Shown in pieces: positions 1 through 5,468 of a DNA stretch of 8,519 bases (its first letter is position 1; each line of letters opens with the position of its first letter). Below the pieces are notes generated by a model that saw nothing but the letters and a program-made list of their open reading frames with translations, did no database searches and was not told where the DNA came from. Location: NCBI GenBank assembly GCA_003525045.1, contig DQGF01000194.1, forward strand, positions 7,269 through 15,787, in the 5' to 3' direction. Origin of the DNA: Pseudomonas sp. Lineage in GTDB: Bacteria; Pseudomonadota; Gammaproteobacteria; Pseudomonadales; Pseudomonadaceae. The position numbers were made by a program, and so were the translations under genes.

Positions 1-396
1 CCGACTTCCTGGCGGCGATGGGCTACGGCAGACCGCGATCCGGTGGAAAAATGGGGCGAAGGCCGCGTCACCATCCTCGGCGATGCGGCTCACCCAATGA
101 CTCAATACCTGGCTCAGGGGGCGTGCAGCGCACTGGAAGACGCTGTGGTACTGGGGCAAGCTATCAAACAATGCAATTTTGACCTGGCGGCAGCCTTCCT
201 CTTGTACGAAACCATCCGCATCCCGCGCACAGCCCGGATCCTCTGGTCGGCCCGCGAGATGGGGCGCCTCTACCACGCCAAAGGCGTCGAGCGTCAAGTG
301 CGCAATCAACTGTGGGACGGTCGTACGCAAGCGCAATTTTACGACGCCATGCAGTGGCTGTATGGCTGGAGCCTCGACAACTGCATGAAGCACTGA
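1..396 (+). CDS. 3-hydroxybenzoate 6-monooxygenase, C-terminal part (5' truncated by window edge)
   Basis: This is the last 131 residues of a class A FAD-dependent aromatic hydroxylase. The frame is open to the first base of the window, so the gene starts upstream; the GTG at 43 is internal. The conserved block with DRDP, then GRVTILGDAAHP and QYLAQGACSALEDA, is the FAD-contacting GD motif region of the salicylate/3-hydroxybenzoate hydroxylase family. The tail (RIPRTAR, MGRLYHAKGVER, LYGW) matches, from memory, the 3-hydroxybenzoate 6-hydroxylase branch better than salicylate 1-hydroxylase. Family members use NADH and O2 in the cytoplasm to convert 3-hydroxybenzoate to gentisate. That assignment fits the gentisate dioxygenase that follows on the same strand after 92 bp. 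The exact substrate is inferred from tail sequence and context, since the N-terminal two thirds are not visible. A salicylate 5-hydroxylase role is unlikely, because that enzyme is a Rieske-type oxygenase. Confidence 0.85.
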   Translation, partial: PTSWRRWATADRDPVEKWGEGRVTILGDAAHPMTQYLAQGACSALEDAVVLGQAIKQCNFDLAAAFLLYETIRIPRTARILWSAREMGRLYHAKGVERQVRNQLWDGRTQAQFYDAMQWLYGWSLDNCMKH

Positions 397-474
397 CTCG
401 GTCATTGCTGCCCTTGATGCCAGCGCGAATCACCTGCCTTGAACCCGGATCGCGCATCGCCACTTCATTGAAAA

Positions 475-480
475 AAGGAT
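475..480 (+). promoter_or_regulatory. Shine-Dalgarno site of the gentisate dioxygenase gene
   Basis: An AAGGAT motif within an A-rich run lies 8 bases before the ATG at 489. It decides the start: the reading frame stays open upstream to about 312, inside the monooxygenase gene, but those upstream codons have no comparable site and their translation does not resemble the family. Confidence 0.7.
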
Positions 481-488
481 ACGTAGCC

Positions 489-1601
489 ATGTCCAACCAT
501 GATGGACTTGAACAGGCCCCCGTACACAACGTCATGACGCCGGACGACACACCCGAACTGCGTCAGCTGTATGCCGACTTCGAAGCCGGGCACATGATGC
601 CGCTGTGGACGCAGATTGGTAACCTGATGCCCAGACATCCCATGCCGCGCGCCGTCCCGCACGTCTGGAAATGGTCCGACCTGTACCCATTGGCCAAGCG
701 CTCGGGCGACCTGGTGCCGGTCGGTCGTGGTGGTGAACGCCGGGCCATTGGCCTCGGCAACCCGGGCCTCGACGGTCGCCCCTACATCAGCCCGACCCTG
801 TGGTGCGCTATCCAGTACCTGGGCCCACGTGAAACGGCTCCCGAACATCGCCACGCACAAAATGCCTTTCGCTTCGTGATCGAAGGTGAGGGCGTCTGGA
901 CCGTGGTCAACGGCGACCCCGTGCGCATGAGCCGCGGTGACCTGTTGCTGACCCCGGGCTGGAACTTTCACGGTCACCAGAACGTGACCGACCACCCGAT
1001 GGCCTGGATCGACGGTCTTGATATCCCGTTCTCCTATCAGAACGATGTTGGATTCTTTGAATTCGGTTCGGAAAAACTGACCGATCTCACCACGCCGCAA
1101 TACTCGCGTGGCGAACGCCTGTGGTGCCATCCGGGGCTGCGTCCGCTGTCTGGACTTGCGAACACCGTCAGCTCTCCCATCGGCGCCTATCGTTGGGAGC
1201 ATACCGATCGTGCCCTCGCTGAGCAGTTGCGACTCGAAGAGGAAGGCTATCCCGGTGTTGTGGAGAAAGGCCATGCCGCCGTGCGCTTCGTCAACCCGAC
1301 CACCGGAGGCGACATCATGTCCACCCTCCGTGCCGAGTTTCATCGCTTGCGTGCCGGCGCGGTATCAGCCGAGCGTCGGGAAGTGGGGTCGCGCGTCTTC
1401 CAGGTGTTCGAGGGCACGGGGCAGGTGGTGCTCGACGGCGTTAGCCGAAGCCTGGAAAAAGGCGACCTCTTCGTCGTTCCGTCCTGGATCACGTGGTCGC
1501 TGCAGGCAGAAAGCCAATTCGACCTGTTCTGTTTCTCGGACGCACCGATCATGGAACGGCTGAATTTCGACCGCGCAATGGTCAACGGCCAGTTGGTCTG
1601 A
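489..1601 (+). CDS. Gentisate 1,2-dioxygenase
   Basis: A 370-residue bicupin Fe(II) ring-cleavage dioxygenase that converts gentisate plus O2 to 3-maleylpyruvate in the cytoplasm. The length is normal for the family. The N-terminal cupin (about residues 100-170) carries the metal site: EHRH at 119-122 gives H120 and H122, followed by NAFRFVIEGEG. The third ligand is H161 in WNFHGHQN (158-165), after the GDLLLTPGW strand. The C-terminal cupin (about 275-350) keeps the fold signature (FEGTGQVVLDG, KGDLFVVPSW) but lacks the histidine cluster, as expected for this family where the second barrel is metal-free. The start at 489 is chosen for its Shine-Dalgarno site and because the frame upstream overlaps the monooxygenase. 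It is probably co-transcribed with the upstream hydroxylase, whose product would be its substrate. A hairpin follows 12 bases after the stop. The symbol varies between organisms (nagI, gtdA, xlnE, hbzE), so none is assigned. Confidence 0.95.
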   Translation: MSNHDGLEQAPVHNVMTPDDTPELRQLYADFEAGHMMPLWTQIGNLMPRHPMPRAVPHVWKWSDLYPLAKRSGDLVPVGRGGERRAIGLGNPGLDGRPYISPTLWCAIQYLGPRETAPEHRHAQNAFRFVIEGEGVWTVVNGDPVRMSRGDLLLTPGWNFHGHQNVTDHPMAWIDGLDIPFSYQNDVGFFEFGSEKLTDLTTPQYSRGERLWCHPGLRPLSGLANTVSSPIGAYRWEHTDRALAEQLRLEEEGYPGVVEKGHAAVRFVNPTTGGDIMSTLRAEFHRLRAGAVSAERREVGSRVFQVFEGTGQVVLDGVSRSLEKGDLFVVPSWITWSLQAESQFDLFCFSDAPIMERLNFDRAMVNGQLV

Positions 1602-1613
1602 TGGGCGTTGCGG

Positions 1614-1643
1614 GGGGCTGCCACGCCACACGTTGGCAGCCTT
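1614..1643 (+). terminator. Putative terminator hairpin after the gentisate dioxygenase gene
   Basis: Perfect 8-bp arms GGCTGCCA (1616-1623) and TGGCAGCC (1634-1641) pair. Two G-T wobbles can be added outside (1614-1615 with 1642-1643). Two more C-G pairs form inside if T1633 is bulged, leaving a loop of about 5 bases. The hairpin begins 12 bases after the stop codon. Only TT follows the stem rather than a T-run, so it may be an inefficient intrinsic terminator or an mRNA 3'-end stabiliser. Confidence 0.5.
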
Positions 1644-1685
1644 GGCGAGGCTTTGGCTGGATAGCGGGGAGATGTGCACAGCTGA

Positions 1686-1766
1686 CGCACACCGCGTTCG
1701 TCCACGGCCAAAGTGCGGGTGATGATCGATTATCTGGTCGAGGCGTTCGGGCAGAACCCCTTGTGA
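1686..1766 (+). pseudogene. Remnant of a LysR-family regulator C-terminus
   Basis: This frame, closed upstream by a TGA at 1683, encodes 26 residues ending in KVRVMIDYLVEAFGQNPL and a TGA stop. The pattern of basic residue, VRV, F/M-I-D, aliphatic-V-E is typical of the extreme C-terminus of LysR-type regulators, the last helix of the effector-binding domain. No start codon, DNA-binding domain or further LysR sequence is visible upstream in any + frame, and the frame before it holds stops at 1662 and 1683. It therefore looks like a decayed 3' stub of a regulator gene. LysR regulators commonly sit beside gentisate clusters, so the stub may be what remains of the local regulator or of another copy. 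Identification rests on a short motif and could be chance. Confidence 0.5.
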
Positions 1767-2037
1767 CGGAAAATTGGGCCCTGAACCAGTAACAGCCGGC
1801 TTTGAGGCCGCCAATCGACTGCGCTCGGTCTGCGATCGAGTGCTATGGTTAGCGAAACACCCGCCCAATGCTCCGCGCCTTATGCGCCAAGCGCCGTCCG
1901 CGCGCTCTGGCAGAACGCTGGCGCAGGAGGTGCAGACGGCGAGCGTCTGGAATCAGTCGCAACCCAACGAGATGGACCCGCCTTCGGGGATCGGCTGCGT
2001 GAGCCAGGCGACTGGTTCTCTAACGGTCACACCACAT

Positions 2038-2061
2038 GAGCTTGAGTTTTCAAGTACGCTC
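2038..2061. repeat. Inverted repeat in the hydrolase leader (possible operator or 5' mRNA hairpin)
   Basis: CTTGA (2041-2045) and TCAAG (2050-2054) form a perfect 5-bp inverted repeat around GTTT. Outer GAGC (2038-2041) and GCTC (2058-2061) can pair as an alternative. It ends just before the Shine-Dalgarno site at 2065. It could bind a regulator or fold in the mRNA, but the arms are short and could be coincidental. Confidence 0.3.
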
Positions 2062-2064
2062 AAC

Positions 2065-2070
2065 GAGAGG
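2065..2070 (+). promoter_or_regulatory. Shine-Dalgarno site of the GH79-like hydrolase gene
   Basis: GAGAGG lies 6 bases before the ATG at 2077. It supports this start, which also gives a complete signal peptide. Confidence 0.65.
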
Positions 2071-2076
2071 TAGATT

Positions 2077-3693
2077 ATGGTCCCGTTTTTGAAGACCTCC
2101 ATGACAAGCGCTGTACTCGCCGCCATGGTGATCATGCCGCCTATGACGCAGGCGCAGAATCTTTCGTCCGTGCAACTCGCCCCGGCCACCATGAAGCGCG
2201 TCGGCACGATTGACGAACGCTATCAGTCGTACAATGTCGAGATGCTAGAGGTGACTGGCGGCAAATTCTGGAAACCGTACAAGGAAATTGGCAAGACGGC
2301 TGCGCAACCTTCCGCGGCGTCGAGCAATGAAGCCCAGAGCGGTGATGCACCCTCTGGAATGGATCCTGGCCTCTATCAGTATCGCCCCCCGCTCGACCTC
2401 ACCAACAAGCGGTTGCGCGCCATGGCCCAGGCGCTTGGTCCAGCCTACATGCGGATCAGCGGCACGTGGGCCAACACAACCTATTTCGCTGACACGCAGA
2501 CACCGCCCAAGGACCCGCCCCAGGGTTATGGTGGTGTGCTGACGCGCGAGCAGTGGTTGGCGGGGATCGACTTTTCGCGCGCGGTAGACGCGCCCATTGT
2601 CACTTCGATGCCGACAGGCGTCGGTACGCGTGGGCCAGATGGGCTCTGGCAGCCCGACCAGGCCCGCCGTTGGCTAGCCTTCACCAAGGCACATGGCGGA
2701 ACGGTCGCCGCAGTCGAGTATATGAATGAGCCCACAATGGCTTCGATGGGTGGCGCCCCCCAAGGCTATGACGCGACGGCGTTCGGCCGTGACTTTCGGG
2801 TGTTCGACGCATTCATGCGCAAAGAGTATCCGGACACCAAGCTCCTTGCACCTGGCTCCGTCGGAGAAGCGAACGCCGACTGGGCCGTCGCCATGGGCGG
2901 ATACGGAAACCAGGCGGTGCTGCCGGCGGCCGAGCTTGCTGCTTCGACGGGTGACGCCGACGCCTTCTCCTATCACCATTATGGAGCTGCATCGCAGCGC
3001 TGCACGGTTATGGGCCATCAGACCAGCGCCGATCAGGCGCTATCCGAGGACTGGTTGGGCCGCACCGACCAGACGCTCGCCTACTATCGGGGCGTGCGCG
3101 ACAAATCCATGCCGGGCAAGCCTTTCTGGAACACGGAGACCGCGGACGCGGCCTGCGGTGGCAATCCCTGGGCCAGTACCTTCCTGGACACCTTCCGCTA
3201 TCTCGACCAGCTCGGCCGTCTTGCTCGTCAAGAGGTTGACGTCGTGTTCCATAACACACTGATCGCCAGCGATTACGGACTCTTGGACGAAAATACCTTC
3301 GAGCCCAAGCCCAATTTCTGGGGCGCTCTACTGTGGCGCCGCCTAATGGGGACAACGGTCCTTGACACGGGGTTTGCCAACCGCGCCGGCCTGCACGTTT
3401 ATGCGCATTGCTTGCGAGGCGTGCCTGGCGGTGTGGCAATGCTGGTCTTGAACACGGATCGGCAAAAGACTAGTTCGCTTATCCTCCCTGCTGCGGCAAA
3501 TCGCTACACCCTGGCGGCTGCGAACTTGGCTGATAAGACCGTCTCGCTGAACCGTACGCCATTGCAGCTTGGAGCCAACGATGCGCTTCCAGCGATGGAA
3601 GGGTCAGCGACCGCTGCTGGGGAAATTGCGTTCGAGCCCGCCAGTATCACGTTTCTTGCCGTTCCATCTGCACAGAATGAAACGTGTCAGTGA
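2077..3693 (+). CDS. Secreted GH79-like glycoside hydrolase (heparanase/beta-glucuronidase type)
   Basis: A 538-residue exported protein resembling clan A (beta/alpha)8 hydrolases of family GH79. Residues 1-26 form a signal peptide (K6, hydrophobic 12-23, cleavage likely after TQA). The N-terminal strand (VGTIDERYQSYNVEM, 42-56) and ALGPAYMRISGT (119-130) follow the order of the heparanase N-terminus. The candidate acid/base is E218 in EYMNEP; the candidate nucleophile is E354 in FWNTETA. Between them is YHHYG (299-303), comparable to the WHHY of heparanase. The block LARQEVDVV, then GLLDE and PNFWGALLWRRLMGTTVL (about 382-429), corresponds to the conserved C-terminal part of the barrel; residues 430-530 would be the beta-sandwich. 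Family members cleave glucuronic-acid-type glycosidic linkages with retention, but the substrate here cannot be read from sequence. Residues about 72-98 are a Ala/Ser/Gly-rich insert. The gene is alone, flanked by a regulator stub and a convergent envelope operon, which suggests insertion into this locus. A related clan A family such as GH39 or GH30 is possible but less likely. Confidence 0.8.
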   Translation: MVPFLKTSMTSAVLAAMVIMPPMTQAQNLSSVQLAPATMKRVGTIDERYQSYNVEMLEVTGGKFWKPYKEIGKTAAQPSAASSNEAQSGDAPSGMDPGLYQYRPPLDLTNKRLRAMAQALGPAYMRISGTWANTTYFADTQTPPKDPPQGYGGVLTREQWLAGIDFSRAVDAPIVTSMPTGVGTRGPDGLWQPDQARRWLAFTKAHGGTVAAVEYMNEPTMASMGGAPQGYDATAFGRDFRVFDAFMRKEYPDTKLLAPGSVGEANADWAVAMGGYGNQAVLPAAELAASTGDADAFSYHHYGAASQRCTVMGHQTSADQALSEDWLGRTDQTLAYYRGVRDKSMPGKPFWNTETADAACGGNPWASTFLDTFRYLDQLGRLARQEVDVVFHNTLIASDYGLLDENTFEPKPNFWGALLWRRLMGTTVLDTGFANRAGLHVYAHCLRGVPGGVAMLVLNTDRQKTSSLILPAAANRYTLAAANLADKTVSLNRTPLQLGANDALPAMEGSATAAGEIAFEPASITFLAVPSAQNETCQ

Positions 3694-3744
3694 GCGCACA
3701 CAGCGTCATCCGGTCGGCGAGTCCATGCCTGACCACGATAAACC

Positions 3745-3770
3745 CCGTCCGGGCACCTTCTGCCGGACGG
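3745..3770. terminator. Putative bidirectional terminator between convergent genes
   Basis: Perfect 8-bp arms CCGTCCGG (3745-3752) and CCGGACGG (3763-3770) flank a 10-base loop. It lies 51 bases after the hydrolase stop and 42 bases beyond the stop of the phospholipase gene on the other strand. Neither side has a strong T-run; the - strand reading has GGGGTTTAT after the stem. A further partial arm (GTCCG, 3780-3784) can pair with 3764-3768 as an alternative. Confidence 0.45.
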
Positions 3771-3812
3771 CTATCGGCTGTCCGAAACCCAGCCCGCGCA
3801 TGCGTAAGTACA

Positions 3813-5363
3813 CTACAGCAGCCATTCAATCGGCAGAATCGAAAGCAATGAAACGGTCGCGCGCTGAAACAAGGTGACACCCGGTTCACTGTCATGGCGC
3901 ACTTGTATGCCGTCACGTAATTCCAGCCAATACAACTGATCGTTATCAGACAGATGCACTTCATACGCTCGTTCAGGGATTTTTGTCGTGAACGCTTCGT
4001 CGATTTGCCCAGCCATTTTCGGGCTGTCAATGACAAACCCAAGTTCAGTATTAAGGTGCGCCGAGCGAGGGTCAAAGTTAAAGGAACCGACGAATGTACG
4101 AGACTGGTCTACACCGAAGGTCTTGGCATGCAGGCTTGAACCAGAACTGCCAAACGGTCCCGCGCTCTCGTTGCGCTTACCTTCATCGGCTGTTCGGCGC
4201 ATCTCATAAAGAACCACACCCGCCTTGAGCAAGTCTTTGCGCCGCTTGGCGTAGCCTGCGTGAACCGCAGCCACGTCAGTGGCCTCCAGTGCGTTAGTCA
4301 GTACTCGCAGACGAACACCGCTATTGGCAATCTGGGTAAATGTATCGACTCCCGCTGCGGTGGGGACGAAATAGGGCGAGACCAGGTCCAGGTTATGAAC
4401 CGGTTTCCCGAGGATGTCGCCCAACTGAGTAATGAGTAGGCCGGAGGATTTCACTTCGCCGAGACCTTTAGCAGGGTCATCACTGACCATGCGCGTGTGC
4501 GCCCATTCAAAGGTAAGTTTGTTCTGGAGTAAGCGAGTCAAAAAACTCGACTCGCGGATGGCGCTGATGTATCGCGTTGCGGCTGGGGAACGCTCAAGGC
4601 TGGTGGCAGCAGCAGTTATTTCAGTCAGGCGAGAGGGCTCAACGGACGGCAAGATACGGTCTGTCGGATAGGCGCTCTCACTTGCCCAATACTTATCAAA
4701 GTCGCTGGAAACGCTGTTGACGATCGGCCCGATGGCAAAGACATCCAAATCGGCGAACAGCACGCCTTCGGTGGCGCCGAAGTATTCATCACCCACATTA
4801 CGACCACCGACGATGGTGGCTTGATTGTCGGCAGTGAACGACTTGTTATGCATCCGCCGATTGGCGCGGCTGAAATCCGTTAAATAACCCAATGCTTTGG
4901 GCGAGCGAACAATAAAGGGATTGAACAATCGAACTTCGATGTTAGGGTCGGTATCCAGGGCGGCGAGTTCGGTATCCAGGCCGGCTGTGCCGTTATCATC
5001 GAGTAATAGACGGACCTTTACGCCTCGGCTCGCAGCCTCGCGCAAAGCGTCTAAAAGCAGCGTTCCGGTGATGTCGCCATGCCAGATGTAATATTGAACA
5101 TCCAGGGTTTTTTCGGCCGTGCGGGCCAGTAGAATCCGTGCGGCGAAGGCGTCGTAAGGGTCAGCCAAGGCGACAATACCGCTTTTGCTTTTATCCACGT
5201 CGACGCTGACCTGTTGGGCGATAGCGCGGCCCAGTGTGGTGGACTTCGCTTGCGTCTGCGGGAGTGCCGTCGAGATCGTCCGGCCTTCAAGCGACGGCAA
5301 CGTGCAGCCGCTCAGTAAGCTGATGCCAAGGAGCAAAGTACAAAGTTGACGAACTGGAATCAT
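3813..5363 (-). CDS. Phospholipase D-family lipoprotein, cardiolipin synthase C (ClsC/YmdC)-like
   Basis: A 516-residue envelope protein with two phospholipase D catalytic motifs. HKD1 is MHNKSFTAD (H172, K174, D179) followed by GGRNVGDEYFG; HKD2 is LHAKTFGVD (H412, K414, D419) followed by GSFNFDPRS. The pair forms one active site that acts through a phosphohistidine intermediate. DAFAARILLA and TLDVQYYIWHGD near the N-terminus and the end LSILPIEWLL match E. coli ClsC closely from memory. ClsC makes cardiolipin using phosphatidylethanolamine as phosphatidyl donor and works with YmdB, which is not present here. The start at 5363 is preferred because it gives a compact lipoprotein signal (MIPVRQLC, hydrophobic core, LLSGC with lipidated C20), but it has no clear Shine-Dalgarno site. 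An in-frame ATG at 5468 overlaps the stop of the upstream channel gene and would add 35 residues before the signal. The gene probably shares a transcript with the channel. Confidence 0.88.
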   Translation of the reverse strand: MIPVRQLCTLLLGISLLSGCTLPSLEGRTISTALPQTQAKSTTLGRAIAQQVSVDVDKSKSGIVALADPYDAFAARILLARTAEKTLDVQYYIWHGDITGTLLLDALREAASRGVKVRLLLDDNGTAGLDTELAALDTDPNIEVRLFNPFIVRSPKALGYLTDFSRANRRMHNKSFTADNQATIVGGRNVGDEYFGATEGVLFADLDVFAIGPIVNSVSSDFDKYWASESAYPTDRILPSVEPSRLTEITAAATSLERSPAATRYISAIRESSFLTRLLQNKLTFEWAHTRMVSDDPAKGLGEVKSSGLLITQLGDILGKPVHNLDLVSPYFVPTAAGVDTFTQIANSGVRLRVLTNALEATDVAAVHAGYAKRRKDLLKAGVVLYEMRRTADEGKRNESAGPFGSSGSSLHAKTFGVDQSRTFVGSFNFDPRSAHLNTELGFVIDSPKMAGQIDEAFTTKIPERAYEVHLSDNDQLYWLELRDGIQVRHDSEPGVTLFQRATVSLLSILPIEWLL

Positions 5364-5464
5364 GAGTGACACGACGTGAGGCCAATCATGGATAACATTA
5401 CTCAGCGGGTCGCCGGCGTTTTTATAGGTGACCTTTGAATGACGAATCGACGACGCTTGATCGC

Positions 5465-5468
5465 TCAT
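5465..5468 (-). other. ATGA overlap of channel stop and upstream phospholipase start candidate
   Basis: On the - strand the channel's TGA (5467-5465) overlaps an ATG (5468-5466) that is in frame with the phospholipase gene. A weak GGGGGA site lies 9 bases before it, inside the end of the channel gene. Such overlaps usually give coupled translation. Either the phospholipase starts here with a 35-residue extension, or the overlap feeds ribosomes towards the ATG at 5363. Confidence 0.5.

Larger units (their letters stand above)
1767..2076. other. Non-coding or unassigned stretch before the hydrolase gene
   Basis: About 310 bases with no gene I can support. A TTG-started frame (1774-2073, 99 codons) and an ATG-started frame (1845-2039) both lack good ribosome binding sites and recognisable motifs. 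No clear -35/-10 pair could be picked out. The promoter of the hydrolase gene is presumably here because its neighbour upstream appears terminated at 1614-1643. Confidence 0.5.

Noticed and set aside
312..488. N-terminal extension of the gentisate dioxygenase frame
   Set aside because: It overlaps the monooxygenase end, does not resemble the family, and a clear Shine-Dalgarno site marks the ATG at 489.
465..1343. A 292-codon open frame on the - strand
   Set aside because: It lies wholly antisense to the well-supported gentisate dioxygenase gene and its translation shows no recognisable motifs; it is a codon-bias shadow.
1774..2073. A 99-codon TTG-started frame ending 3 bases before the hydrolase start
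   Set aside because: It has a rare start codon, no good ribosome site and no recognisable motifs. The tight spacing to the next gene is interesting but not enough to call it a leader peptide.
3008..3439. A 143-codon - strand frame inside the hydrolase gene
   Set aside because: It is Arg/Pro-rich, as expected for an antisense frame of a GC-rich gene, and has no independent start signals.
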